A DNA stretch of 64,000 nt from Timema cristinae (GCA_039000515.1 JBCFYV010000001.1:57521372-57585371), one strand, 5' to 3'; positions 34,905 through 46,378 are shown, numbered from the stretch's first letter. Numbers and translations are program-made. The notes: generated by a model from the letters alone, not told the origin.

Positions 34905-35435
34905 TACATCAAAGTACAATTTTCATAGGAAGAGTCTTATCTTACAGCTAGGAAAAGTTAATAAATCTACTACTTTTACGTATTCATACGTTAGGTTGTG
35001 TGATCTGCAGAACCTTCACTTTTGATAGATATCATTATAAATATACTATTTAAACAATAGCACTAATTATATAGCATTATTATTATTAGCACCACGTCTT
35101 ACTACCCGTTCGGGTTATACGCACTTACGCTAATGTGTAATGTAGGGTGATTGTGAGATGAAATGGAGGACCTACAGTTTAACATGTAATTCGAACCACG
35201 GTGGAGGCCTGGCATTCCCCACATTCACAAGATGTCTTGTCAGAGGTGAAGGAAGGGTTTTGTAATCAGATAAATCTGTGCCGGGACCAAGGATTGAACC
35301 CCGGACCCCAGCATAGAAGTCCGACACCTTACCCCTAGACCACCAGGTCACCTTATATAGCACTAATTATATAGTAAAACATGATCAATGTTGGCCGCAA
35401 AAAAAATCGTATTTCCAAAAAGTGTTTTCCTACCA
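34905..35435 (+). repeat. Family I copy split by SINE A
   Basis: Left part holds acgtattcatacgttaggtt and gtgatctgcagaacc; the right part resumes with 'atgatcaatgttggccgcaa'. Joined across the SINE they match the undivided copy at 58285. Confidence 0.7.
35075..35356 (-). mobile_element. SINE group A with 18-bp target duplication
   Basis: A minus copy. The perfect duplication atagcactaattatatag lies at 35057-35074 and 35357-35374. This is the longest in the window and suggests one of the youngest insertions. Confidence 0.97.
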
Positions 35436-35790
35436 AAATCCTACTATAACAAACAGCACAGCACTAACATGTGCGTCCTCCGCGGATAAACCAGTCAGCC
35501 ATTCGCTCCCAAACCAATAATTATGGACCACCAGGTACAAAACAGCGGAGAATGGTAGAGATAAGAACTCGGACCAACTATTCGGCGGGCCCCGGTGCCT
35601 CTCAAAGAGGCAAACGGTTTGGATCGAAAACCCCGTAGGAAATTTGGGCCTTCCTCCCACCCTCCCCCTAAAACCCGTGTATCTCTTGGCTCGCACCTAG
35701 GCTCGGACTTGCCGAAAGATTATTCGGGCCTCGGTCTGAGAAACACGAGAAGTTAAATTAAATTTAACTAGTACACCTTGTATTATTATT
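35436..35790. other. Unassigned GC-richer stretch
   Basis: An island richer in G and C (about 35465-35755) with an 88-codon minus frame of no known motif. No promoter or splice evidence found. Confidence 0.4.
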
Positions 35791-35796
35791 ATTTAA

Positions 35797-36024
35797 CGCG
35801 TACCACGCCTTATCATTTGTCCGGGTTGTCTAAATATATAGACTACACTGCGACTTAAGGGATAAGACAAGGACGATAGAATTTAGTGGAAAAGTTCCCA
35901 TATTTTCTTAGATAGAGAATGTAAAACCACTTAGGGGGGATATCCGTGGGGTTAAAAAGCCCCGACCTCATAGTCACCAGAACAGACAAGGATGATACTT
36001 TTGTCCGAGTGCCCACCAAGGCTG
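35797..36024 (-). mobile_element. SINE group D, degenerate
   Basis: On plus: 'accacgccttatcatttgtc', aaaagccccgacctcatagt and head block 'accagaacagacaaggatga'. Diverged. Confidence 0.65.
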
Positions 36025-36219
36025 ATAGTATTGACAAAATAAGATAAACAAAAATGGCTAAATAATGTTATATAATGATGAATAGTTAAAAAAAAGGTAA
36101 TTAATAATGACAAGAATAAAAAATAATAATTAACTAAAGCGTGGTTAAAATCAGTAACAACAATAATAGCCATAATAATAACAGTTGTAATAATAATAAT
36201 AATAATTATTTATTTATTT

Positions 36220-36548
36220 TTTTAAATTTTTATTGCGTGTCTGGGCTACATTGATTAAACTCAGTTCAAGGAAAATTAGCCAGTACTAACGTACCGTTAC
36301 CCTAATGAACTAATCGTACATCCTTTCCGTGGAGTCTCTTTTCATGTCCCGATGTGGTGACAGGATGATGATGGTGAATTGGGCGGGGTGAGGCTAATGA
36401 AGATCTTGTCTTTATTTAATCATTACTCACTAAACCCTGGGGATTATTTTACCCTTTCAAGAAAAATCCCCTGATAGCAGCCGGGAATCGAACTCAGGAG
36501 CTCTAGGTCAGCAGCCGGGGATTCTGACCACTATTCCACGAGACCGGT
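36220..36548 (-). mobile_element. SINE group E (different tRNA head, different 3' end)
   Basis: On minus the head reads ggtctcgtggaatagtggtc, then agaatccccggctgctgacc, with a clear B box gagttcgattcccgg. The body includes ctttccgtggagtctctttt on plus. The 3' part lacks the acccgaacgggt module, so this is a separate SINE lineage. An (AAT)n-like stretch flanks it at 36187-36208. Confidence 0.7.
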
Positions 36549-37530
36549 AGGTATAGGATTAGTGTGTCAAACAGAGTGGAACATTAGAACTGTGCGGGAT
36601 GAAAACTTGTATTAAAAGGAGATGTCCACGGCCGGGTTCAATACCAGAACTAAAGTAATGACTAAAAGCTGTTACTTGTTTATCGACCAACGTGAGACTT
36701 TGCGAGAACGCCAAAAAGGCACTGATCATCTTATGTCACAATCCTAATGTGCCAGTTTGGCAGATATTCACATGTTGTAACAGGATGAAAGAAACGTGTG
36801 TGGAATATTTGATGTTTAAAAATTGATCCTAAAAATTCATAATTTAGAGAAAAGGTACCCGAATGAGGCGGTTAAAGCGTATGTTGGTTCCCTCCTTGGG
36901 GCCAAGCAGTAGAAAGATGTATCAACTGAATAAAGGTGAGAGAGGAACTGTCTGCTGGACCTCTAATATGAGAGAGGAACTTAATGAGAGGAAAAAGGAA
37001 ATTAGGAAAAAAAGGAGAAAGACGTGATGAGAAGAGGGATAAAAACTAAGAGAGATTATAAAGAAGAGGTAAAGTAAAATCGAGAAAAGAATATGAGAGC
37101 GAATGGAGAGGTAAAGAGAGAGCTTGACAAATAAAAAGAACTAGTAAAACAACAATCCAGTCAGTCCACGAATCGTCTCAATGGCACACATCCAAACAAA
37201 CTGGACGCTCATTTTACCACCTGCCGCCTTCACACCGCCGCGCACTAACCACAAATTACACCATGTCTGGTAAGGAGATAGGGAGGGGGGGGGGGGTACA
37301 TTCCATAACACCCTCCCTCCCGATCCCCTTGCAAAAACCGGAGAAGCCCTGATCCCAATTCCCTTCCTTCATCCACCTGTTCACATTACCTGAGCAATCA
37401 TCTCACACTCACACAAATTGTGGACTCCTGGAGGTCTGAAAGTATGTTAGATGTTCAGAGGACACACGCCAGGAATATCTACACATAGCCGAGCGCTATG
37501 AAACCCTCAAAGTTCAACTGTATAAAATAA
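36549..37530. other. Unassigned stretch, purine-rich in part
   Basis: 36935-37150 is strongly A+G-rich on plus. A G run lies at 37286-37298. No gene seen. Confidence 0.4.
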
Positions 37531-37563
37531 TATTACCCGCTTCGGTGACCACATGGTCTAGGG

Positions 37564-38333
37564 CAGTGTGGTCCAACTGGTGGCCCACAGGCCAAATGTG
37601 GCCCTCGCAAATCGTGGAGGAAAATTAAAGAGAAGCTCTGGGTGGCAGACGAGAAACAATTATATATTTATTTTAAAAGGTCATGATTGCATTTACTATG
37701 CATTTATTTGATTAATAAATACATGTAGGCTATAAAACGTTATAAATAAAAATAATAATGTTTTGCAAAAGTGTGTGTGCGTGCATACTTCATGATATAT
37801 ATATATAGTTGGGAGATTAATAATAATAAAAAGGTGACCTGGTGGTTTAGGGATGAGGTGTCAGACTTATGTGCTGGCGGCCGGGGTTCAATCCTCGGTC
37901 CCGGCACAGATTTATCTGATTACCAAACCCTTCCTTCACCTCTGACAAGACATCTTGTTAATGTGGGGAGTGCCAGGCCACCACCGTGGTTCGGATTCCA
38001 CGTTAAACTGTAGGTCCTCCATTTCATCTCACAATCACCCTACCATTACACATTAGCGTAAGTGCGTATAACCCGAACGGGTAGTAAGACGCGGTGCTAA
38101 TAATAATAATAAATAATTAATAAGTTGCAGGTGCATAGTTTACCAAACAAAAATAAAATGTATACACACGTGTTAAAAATAATTGTTTACTAAGTATGGT
38201 TTGTGGGCATTATTTTTATATTTATATATATATATATATTATATATTAGTGATGGGATTACTAAACAATCGTTGGCCCGCGATGAAAACTCATAAGATTT
38301 GGCCCTGGGGAACAAAAATGTTTGACCACCCCG
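37564..38333. mobile_element. Non-autonomous hAT-type element, 770 bp with SINE
   Basis: Left end cagtgtggtccaactggtgg. The right end as reverse complement reads cggggtggtcaaacattttt. Flanking 8-bp copies gtctaggg (37556-37563) and gttaaagg (38334-38341) both derive from the single gtctaagg expected in group B SINEs. The interior has (TA)n runs and no transposase. Without the SINE the element is about 480 bp. Confidence 0.85.
37833..38119 (+). mobile_element. SINE group A inside the hAT element
   Basis: A plus-strand copy: head ggtgacctggtggtttaggg, B box ggttcaatcc at 37885-37894, body, acccgaacgggt at 38071-38082, then an (AAT)n tail. The flanks are AAT-rich, so the target duplication merges with the tail. 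Confidence 0.95.
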
Positions 38334-38901
38334 GTTAAAGGCGCTACTCTCGCAATAAACTAGACTGCCTATGACGGTGAGATAGTGGTTCAATCCCGGT
38401 CGGGTGTATTGAGGGTGGTTTTATCTAAATGATTTCCCACTCTTTATCCACGCAAATTCGGTTACCCATCCTCTAGATTGAACATTCCTAGTGACTAAAC
38501 CACTAACGTTACTAGTACACAGGCGTAAAACCAAACAGGTAGTACAAAGAAGTACCAAGTGAAAAATAATACGGGAATTTATAATACACCAATGCACAAT
38601 AAAACAGTTAAAACATACCTACAGTATTTATAGCCAATTATTTACAATTATTCTATCTGTTCAAATGTGTACATTTAAAGGTTTTAAATATTTATTTCCA
38701 GTTACAAATGTAGCCTGCACGTTTAGTGATACTTTTAAAACTCTTCAATATTTACATTTATGTCTATCTAAGCGCATTCAATTAAGATAACTTTGACGTA
38801 GTCTCATAGCATAGTGAACGATGAACCAAATAAAGCAAATAAAATAAATAATGAGTGAACTATTTTAAGTGTTATGTTTTTCAGGGTGCATAGTACAAGT
38901 T

Positions 38902-38951
38902 TTTTTATTATTATTAACACCGCGTCTTACTACCCGTTCGGGTTATACGCT
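38902..38951 (-). mobile_element. 50-bp SINE tail with its own target duplication
   Basis: Only the last 36 bp of the shared 3' module (on minus, gcgtataacccgaacgggta, then gtaagacgcggtgtt) plus an (AAT/A) tail are present. A perfect 13-bp duplication catagtacaagtt flanks it at 38889-38901 and 38952-38964. It was therefore inserted as a 5'-truncated unit, not left by deletion. Confidence 0.93.
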
Positions 38952-39056
38952 CATAGTACAAGTTGGAGCTTAATTAAACCAGTTATTGTAAAATTCGTTA
39001 TTTGGTTGTTATATATTTTATGATTTGTTAAAAGGAGGGTAGGAACCTTAAAAAAA

Positions 39057-39147
39057 AAACTCAATACATTCGGCCAAGATTCGAACCCCAAACTTCCCCT
39101 AGCGGAAAACCAGTCAAGAAGAGATTGCGCGCCCACTAGTGCAGGTT
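39057..39147 (-). mobile_element. SINE head relic
   Basis: On plus: cggccaagattcgaacccca (B box) and a decayed head to 'cccactagtgcagg'. Body and tail missing. Confidence 0.5.
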
Positions 39148-39495
39148 TCTTGGATTTAGTTTATATCATATTTCCTGGTCATGCGCTTAAAATTCTAGGT
39201 TGGTTCAAAACCATTTTATTTTTTCTAGTTTACAAAGTTTGCGAACACCGGTTTTATAACTACGTCCAAAATGTTCTGTCAGAAGACAAGAGCATTTTCA
39301 AATATTATATTCCCTAGAGAAGAGAGAGTAAAGCTTGGTAGAGGATGGAGAGGACATAAGACCCTGCGAGAAGAACACAGAAAGCACTACGATAAGCAGA
39401 ATGTCGACCTCAGGCCGTGTTCCTATTCACCTTTTTTTTCTCTCTCAATTCTACGCACGGGTTCTTCCGAAATCAGCACCACGATGTGATAAAGC

Positions 39496-39592
39496 TTGTG
39501 TACACCCAACGAAGATTCGAACCTATATCTCCCCATCACTAAAAATATAGTTTATTGCAAGGTGGAGCCTTAAAACGTGTGACCACCGCTGA
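39496..39592 (-). mobile_element. SINE group B head relic
   Basis: On plus: cccaacgaagattcgaacct, atctccccatcact and ggagccttaaaacgtgtgac followed by caccgc. Confidence 0.6.
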
Positions 39593-39693
39593 AAATAACC
39601 ACTTATTTACAAGCAATTGAAATATTCCCTTAACGTGTTTGTCAAAACATTTTAAAGTGATAAAAAAAACACTATGTTTTAAAGATATTAAAA

Positions 39694-39866
39694 ACCCGCT
39701 TCGGTGGCCGCGCGACTCTCTGAATAGACTTGACTGCCCATGACGGGGAAATCAAGGTTCGAATCTCGGTCGGGTGTACTGAGGGTAGTTTTTCAAAAAT
39801 AGTTTTCCACTCTCCCTCCGCGCTGATGCGGGTACACTTCCTAATCACCCCCCCTCCCCCAAAAAA
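39694..39866 (+). mobile_element. SINE group B, 3' part displaced
   Basis: Head acccgcttcggtggccgcgc with a short deletion, B box (aaggttcgaatctcggtcgg) and body to cgggtacacttcctaatc. The last part of the 3' module may be at 40089-40113 (gagtagtaagacgcaggcag), with about 220 bp of other sequence in between. Confidence 0.75.
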
Positions 39867-40177
39867 ACAATAACTGATCAGTACATAACGACGACACTCT
39901 ACTCGGATTCAGGAAGATGTGTGTTTCTAGAACATGTCAGTGTTGACTATTGTTACGCCGTGCAATGTGCTCTCGCACTCTAACACGCTGACAACGTTGT
40001 GGTATGAATGTAGCACGAGGGGAGAGAGAGGGGTTTACATCCCCAGTATAACCTTGAAACACACAAACGACGATTAGTATAGTAAGAGTAGTAAGACGCA
40101 GGCAGGGCTAAAGAATTTTAAACAAATTGTTTAAGCCGCTTATAAGCTAGAGATGTTCACTATTTAATACATCCCTA

Positions 40178-40592
40178 CATAGAGCCTCGTTATTCTGAGG
40201 TAATTGGGAGCGAAGATTGTTCGGATTATCGAAAGTTCCGATTAATCAGGAGAATACGGAACGGTCAGCAGAGTACTTCAACAAATTTTAAAAAACGATT
40301 GAATGTGTATTGTCGTGGTGACCTGGTGGTCTAGGGATGAGGTGTCAGACTTCTATGCTGGCGACCGGGGTTCAAACCTCGGTCCCGGCACAGATTTATC
40401 TGATTTCCAAACCCTTCCTTCACCTTTGACAAGACATCTTGTGAATGTGGGGAATGCCAGGCCTCCACCATGGTTCGGATTCCACGTTAAACTGTAGGTC
40501 CTCCATTTCATCTCATAATCACCCTACCATTACACATTAGCGTAAGTGCGTATAACCCGAACGGGTAGTAAGACGCGGTGCTAATAATAATA

Positions 40593-40623
<31 letters not shown>

Positions 40624-40831
40624 TGTTTTGTCAAATTTACATGAAAACACAATGTGTTAACATTTATTATCACTGTTATTTACAATATTCTCGTTTAACA
40701 TTGAGTTTTATTATTATTAAAATATCTTTCATTTGACTTAGTTTGGGTTCTTTCCCCGGGTTTTTCGAAAATTTTGTTCGGATTATCCGGAACTTCGAAC
40801 TACTGGGATTAGGTCTTATGAAGTTTTACTG
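40178..40831. mobile_element. Pogo/mariner-like MITE carrying SINE A
   Basis: Left end catagagcctcgttattctg; right end as reverse complement cagtaaaacttcataagacc. Both are variants of the 'cagt-gaacctc-ttat' ends of pogo-like elements. TA flanks both sides (40176-40177, 40832-40833). Inner blocks tgttcggattatc are inverted near both ends. No transposase. Confidence 0.75.
40317..40622 (+). mobile_element. SINE group A inside the MITE
   Basis: A plus copy with a complete head, body, 3' module and a long (AAT)n tail. A mismatched duplication tgtattgtc/tgttttgtc is possible at the two sides. Confidence 0.95.
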
Positions 40832-40844
40832 TAGTATTCACTCG

Positions 40845-40960
40845 AACTGATGATCACGCGGTCTAAAAGGTCAGGTTTGCAATGGAATGGATTGTCGGTG
40901 ACGGGAAGGTCGGGGTTTTAGTCCCAGCACGGTGCACTGGGGATATTTTCTGATATTATT
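40845..40960 (+). mobile_element. SINE group D head relic
   Basis: Head actgatgatcacgcggtcta, then 'gattgtcggtgacgggaagg' and B-box region ggggttttagtcccagcac. Confidence 0.6.
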
Positions 40961-40984
40961 ATTTACATGGCTGCCTCTATTTTA

Positions 40985-41290
40985 TTAATATAAAATTCCT
41001 TGAGTTTTCCAGTAAGTTTTTCCGACACTTTTTCATAAAAGTTACAAGTGTGGGGTCATTTAGAATAGGAAGATTTGACCTTTATGGCGCCTGTAAACGA
41101 ATCACCGTGCCTAGTATTTAAATTTCATTTTTATTCTTTGCAAAGGCATACTATTTAAAGCTTGAAGTTTAATGTTTCAAAATCGCAAACATTACAGTAT
41201 ATTTTCTGTGAGAAATTCTTTTCGTTTTTTCCCATTTGTCTATACACAAAATATTCTTTGTATTTTCCAGGTTTTCCAAGTACGTGACAA
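40985..41290. repeat. Short element with TTTTCCA ends
   Basis: A block 'attccttgagttttccagta' at left and 'gtattttccaggttttccaa' followed by gtacgtgac at right. It resembles the 'attccctgac-ttttcc' repeat at 61041-61541. Ends not fixed. Confidence 0.4.
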
Positions 41291-41451
41291 TCCTATATTT
41301 ATGCCTGTGATTTTACAAACCTCTCTACGCTAAAGGGGGTAATTTCCCCCAAACCCCACCCCCTCTTCATCCCCTCGCCATAAATGAAGCGGTTAGATAA
41401 CAATTTTGTTGGGCAAGAATGTATAACACACACACACATAAAGAAGGTACG

Positions 41452-41612
41452 CGGCTTCCGATGACAAATCAGCACAGGACCTGAGACGCGAGGGAGCTTA
41501 CCATTCCCTTCAGGCTCCAGATGACGAGTCAGCACAGGACCTAAGACGCGAGGGAGCTTAACATTCCCTTCAGGCTCCAGATGACGAGTCAGCACAGGAC
41601 CTGAGACGCGAA
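41452..41612. repeat. Tandem repeat, 60 bp x 2.6
   Basis: The unit contains gacgagtcagcacaggacct, gagacgcgagggagcttacc and attcccttcaggctccagat. As 60 is a multiple of three, a minus frame (41299-41595) reads a 20-residue repeat (unit TRHLEPEGNGKLPRV...). No family recognised. Confidence 0.92.
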
Positions 41613-42075
41613 CAGGAAGGGAAAGAGCGGTCCGACGTCTAAGTGCTAGTTTGCCCAGCTCGGTTCGATACCCCCTAGCCTACCATTATGTTGTCCGCGA
41701 GACCTTTTCAGCTTTTTATTTCAGTTCCAATCTTCAGCCGAAGGTGGGTGGGGTCCTATCAAGCCCGTGAAGCTGGGAGGGGGCACGAGGGGATCAGGAT
41801 TTCACGACTTAGCGAGGACAAAAGACGTGTCGGGGAAATCCACGTGACAGCAGACGAAACTATTATTAGTAGTATTAGTTTTAATATGATAATTACTATA
41901 ATTGTTTGGAAATTAACAATCAACTTACTGTTTGTTAGGGGATTTTCTTCCCTCCCACCCTGTCTATACCAGGCTATACGCAGTTTGAGGATTTAATATG
42001 TAATTTGAACAAGATTTGGTTAATACATAACTTAGAAACTGGCTTAGCCAAATACTGTATTCGCAGTTGATACTA
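41613..42075. other. Unassigned stretch
   Basis: A 102-codon plus frame (41688-41996) has no motif. No other feature. Confidence 0.35.
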
Positions 42076-42080
42076 AGGCA

Positions 42081-42337
42081 ACCCGCTTCGGTGGCCGCAT
42101 GGTTTAAGGCATTACTCTCCCAAGAGACTTAACTGCCGATGTCGGAGAGATTGGGGTTCGATCCCAGTCGGGTGCATTGAGGATGGGGTTTTTTCCTAAA
42201 TGGTTTTTCACTTTCCCCCCACGCAAATGTGGGTGCACTTCCTCTAAATGAAACCGTACCACACTAATGTGTTATAAATTTATAAATACATGGGCGCACA
42301 ACCTGAACGGATAGTAAGACGCGGTGCTAAAAAAAGA
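42081..42337 (+). mobile_element. SINE group B, near full length
   Basis: A good reference copy: acccgcttcggtggccgcat, A-box region, B box ggggttcgatcccagtcggg, body 'cccacgcaaatgtgggtgca', 3' module (acctgaacggatagtaagac) and A-rich tail. Confidence 0.9.
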
Positions 42338-42474
42338 AAACTGAGGAAAAAAGTAAATATCCGGACGAATCCTCACACAAATGATAAGTCATTAGCAGCT
42401 GAGAATGCACAAATGGTACCAAGTATGGTTGACGGATTCCACCGGGTGACACGCGGCAACTAATGACACTACCA

Positions 42475-42522
42475 ACAACGGTGGCTGTGTGGTCTAAGGC
42501 ATCACTCTCACAATAGAGTGTA
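42475..42522 (+). mobile_element. SINE group B head fragment
   Basis: Only 'acggtggctgtgtggtctaa' and 'ggcatcactctcacaataga' are present. It may be a break point of a larger event. Confidence 0.6.
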
Positions 42523-42784
42523 GAAAAAACCAAAACATTGGGCTGCTACTAATTCAGTTTGCGAACCACTAGAATAAAAAAACACTTCTACGATATATTT
42601 TTTAAATCAAGTATATTAGACAATATTTCTAAGCTCATTAATATTTTATAAGAATTTAGAATTAATAAAATGTCAAATTAAATTTAGTATTCGTGAACCA
42701 GAGTGAAATGCTGTTGCAGTATAATTTCCATGGAAAGGCTAGAAAAGTTACAATAGTCCTGTTATCTTTGGAAAACCTTATCTG

Positions 42785-42883
42785 ACCGCTTGAAAAGTTA
42801 CTAAATCTACTTTACACATGTTCACACGTCAAGTCATGCAATGTGCGGCTGTCATTGTTGATAGATATTATCAACAGCTACAA

Positions 42884-42920
<37 letters not shown>

Positions 42921-43250
42921 TTAGCACCGCGTCTTACTACCCGTTCGGGTTATACGTTTAAGTACTAATTACGCTAATGGATTAGGAATTTGTAAGGTTG
43001 AACTAAAGGAAGTAAACCCGCATTTGCGTAGCGGGAGAGTGGGAAACCATTTAGGAACCCCCACCCCCCCACCACCACCACCACCCAGTTCACCCGACCG
43101 AGATTCGAACCTCTATCTCCCCGTCCTCAGCAGTCGGGCTCAACACTACTAGCGCGTTAGCCAACTACGCCACCGAGGCGGGTATATTAAAATATTAAAA
43201 TGTTGCCAATCTTGAAAGAAAAGAATATGTTTGTAATTTCTAAAAGAACC
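42785..43250 (+). repeat. Family I copy split by SINE C
   Basis: Left part has cacacgtcaagtcatgcaat and gtgcggctgtcattgttgat. The right part resumes near 'atgttgccaatcttgaaaga'. Confidence 0.6.
42886..43182 (-). mobile_element. SINE group C with long (TTA)n tail
   Basis: A minus copy with (TTA)n at 42884-42920, an intact acccgttcgggt (plus) module, a C/ACC-rich expansion in the body (43060-43085), B box 'gagattcgaacctctatctc' and head ending 'cgccaccgaggcggg'. The target duplication is obscured by AT repeats. Confidence 0.9.
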
Positions 43251-44815
43251 TTATCATCAAAATTAGATTATACTTAATAATTGTATGCTTAAGATTTTAT
43301 TCGAACCCCGACCTACTCATTGCCGGATTGAAGCCTTTCCCGCGTGAGAGTGTTTAAGACGTAAAGAGTTCACTTTTCATTTGTGAAAAGATAGTACAAG
43401 CGTAAGGAGTAAAAAAAAAAAAAAAAGCTTCATCCATTATTTATTTACATTATAAATAAAACCAAAAGCAGATTAATTGCGGCCCAGTTGGTCAACCATA
43501 ACAACCATTTATCACGGTTGTAATCTTCTCTACACGATCGGTGCAGGATGTATAAATGTTTATCTGTATCTTCCTGCAGCAAGTAGCCAGCAATTAAAAC
43601 GGTGCCGTGTCCTCCACAAGTCCTCAGAATGGACTACAAGACCAGGATCACAGGTTGCACCAGCTGCTGATTAAAAAGGGCGTTTAGAGCACGTCCCATA
43701 CAATGGCTAAGGTTTGAGTCACATGTTCGCCGAAAATTGAAAGCAGAACAAAATCAGGGTGTCGCAGAAATTCAAGAAAAATATGCTTAGAGTGGCGCAG
43801 ACATTCGAGCAGAATATGCTTAGGGTAGTGCAGCAATTCGCACGCTAGCTGAACTTTATGTTGAACCATTATGGTTTAAAAATAAAACTAGGAAAAGCCT
43901 TACCTTTTCTAAATAATATGTATTTAAGCTTAATGTCAGGATGAGTGATTTCAAAATGTTGAGTCGTGTTGTAATACAAATAAAAATAGACCAATCACAC
44001 ACACGCTTTCCATTTGAGTTATTTCAAATCTCCTCAAAACATTATACAAGCTGTCTGCTTGTATCTTGCTTTGTAGGCACATAAGTACAGATTGGATCAG
44101 CGTTGTTTTTTTTAATTTATTGGCTCTAGCAAGCAGGTGTTGTCACGCAGAGCAGAGAGAGATCTGAAATTATTTCAAGTAGCACCAAGCCGACAACGCC
44201 GATGATAATAACTCATGTGAATGGTTTAAAACTTTATCCCGTGACCACATTTCTGACCTGCTCTTGTTTTTTGCAACCTGCGCGTCCACAGTAACTCGTA
44301 GCTGTGATAAGTAGACACACCGACATTTCACGAGACGTGTTTTTATAACATTTTGTCTAGCACACTAAAATTACTGTCAAAACATATTTAACTGTTGCGT
44401 TTTTTAATAAAAGCCAATATTAGAGACGCGAAGTAGAATTCAAGTAAGTATTTTTGTGAAATTCAACAGTCGTACTTAAATGCTAATAATGGTATATTTT
44501 GTTGATTTAAATGTGACTTATCGATATTAGAACCATTCTAATTTGTTTGCAACAATCGTTTTTTGTCGTTGTTGGCTTAGATTGCCAAATAAAGACAATA
44601 TCAGCTGCACTATTACAAATGTCTTCGTAACATTCCAAAGACCAGTATAAGTTCCCAGTCCACGGTCAAATGCTATTGGTAAAAGAACAAGTAAAACAAG
44701 TATTGGCTTGTATATTAACAATAGTGTAAACAAAAGAAAATATTTAAATATAAAGAAGAACTTTAACCTTCTTTTCCTTTTCACAACACTATACCATTTA
44801 AGTTTGAGTCACTTT
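43251..44815. other. Unassigned stretch
   Basis: No gene seen. Poly-A at 43411-43426. Two related 25-30 bp phrases (aatatgcttaga/gtggcgcag near 43780 and 43815) form a short degenerate duplication. Confidence 0.4.
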
Positions 44816-44818
44816 ATT

Positions 44819-45073
44819 AACCATTTAGGTGGACGCATGTTCTAAGGCGTCACTCTCACAATAGACAACTAGACTACCGATTATGGGGAGCTCAGGGTTA
44901 GAATCCCGGTCGGGTGTATTGAGGGTGATTTTCCAATAATTGTTTCCCACTTTCCCTTCACTTAAAAGCGGGTACACTTAAATCCAACTTTACTCATCCC
45001 TAACCCATGAGCGTAATTAGTACACAGGCATGTAGACTATAACCCGAACGGGTAGTAAGATGCGGCGCTAAAA
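44819..45073 (+). mobile_element. SINE group B
   Basis: Head aaccatttaggtggacgcat, B box 'cagggttagaatcccggtcg', body, then taacccgaacgggtagtaag and an A-rich tail. The hairpin motif is perfect. Confidence 0.88.
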
Positions 45074-46378
45074 AATTAAAAAAGCTGTAAAATAATATGA
45101 ATGTACTGTAGTTAACAAAATAGTAGGTAGTAAAATTAATTTTAAATTGCTTGCTGTGTGCTTTTTTTCTCCCTTAAGTGCCTATTTTGGTGCCTAAATC
45201 CCATATTTTTAATGCCCATTTTAAACATTTTTGGTGCCTAAGAATCCGCTCCCTACAAATAACAAACAAATCCTGCCATGCAGACAGCCGGTAATAAAAA
45301 AGTGAACCAGAATGGCATGTTGTTAAAATTATGATAAAGACTGATAATCTGACAAGAGCTTGTGAAAGTTATTATATTGGTACGTACTAAAACAATAAAT
45401 AATAAGTTATTATCAAACGAATAATCTGATGAATTTAAATGTCACTGAAGAGTTATGTTCACATCATAATCATTCTTAACTATCACCAAATATAATGTTC
45501 TTGTAAAATTCTGATATGTCTGAAGTTATAAATCATCACGCATTGTAAATCAAATATTCTTTCCATCTTCATAAATTTGTTTAGCTGTAAAGAGCCCATC
45601 TAATATTTTAACTGGCGCAGTATTTTGATGTTAAATAAACATGTAACCGACAACAAATGCCAATGACCGTGTAGTAAATTCCTAATCACTCGTACCAGGA
45701 TCGCAAATTTTTTCTTAAATCAAAAATTCCTTGTTGTTTCCAAGATTTAAAAAAAATGGTCATTTTATAGAAAGCTTATATTGAAGTTTGGAGAAATTAA
45801 ATCTCATTAATCATAAAATTGATTTGTGTGAGTGAAATTTAAAACATGATGGGGAAATGTATGCACTCATTATGCAACCTATGTTTAAAGCATAAGCGCC
45901 AGGACTAGCGGTAGCATAGGAAGTATTGAGCTATATTTCTGTGTTCCTATAGCTGGAGGCTGAGGAGGGGATAAGGTTTGTAAATAAATGGTTCGACATA
46001 ATTTCACAAACTTTCTCATATTGTGTATTTTAACTTGGAAGAAAATTATAAAATAGGTTTTCGGTAAACTACACTTAAAGCTCTTTTTCATAAAAAAAAC
46101 TATTTTTTGTGTGTGTTTGTTTGTTTTAATCACTGCGACTTACTACTTGTTCATAATGTACATAATCATAAACTCTACGATAGAGTCTAGTTATATAGAT
46201 CTCAAATCAATTCTCCCTACGGTTTAGGTAAGAAACTGCATATCGCTCAAAAACAAGAACATTAACCTTCTACACACTTCACTAGCCTTGCATACTCCCT
46301 TCGCTTCAACAACATGCATACACCGAATGATACATGCTCCTTAAAACTTCTTAAAACTCTTAATGTTTTATCTTTTTA
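45074..46378. other. Unassigned stretch
   Basis: No gene seen. Around 45175-45245 the phrase ggtgcctaa recurs with inverted and direct partners, hinting at the end of a DNA transposon. Open frames here are short. Confidence 0.4.

Larger units (their letters stand above)
37535..38570 (+). mobile_element. SINE group B split by a hAT insertion
   Basis: The head (acccgcttcggtgaccacat) ends at 37563 and resumes at 38334 with ggttaaaggcgctactctcg, B box 'agtggttcaatcccggtcgg', body, and a decayed 3' module 'gcgtaaaaccaaacaggtag'. Confidence 0.85.

Noticed and set aside
43300..43360. Possible SINE head (attcgaaccccgacctactc)
   Set aside because: Only one B-box-like motif and no body or tail; too weak to call.
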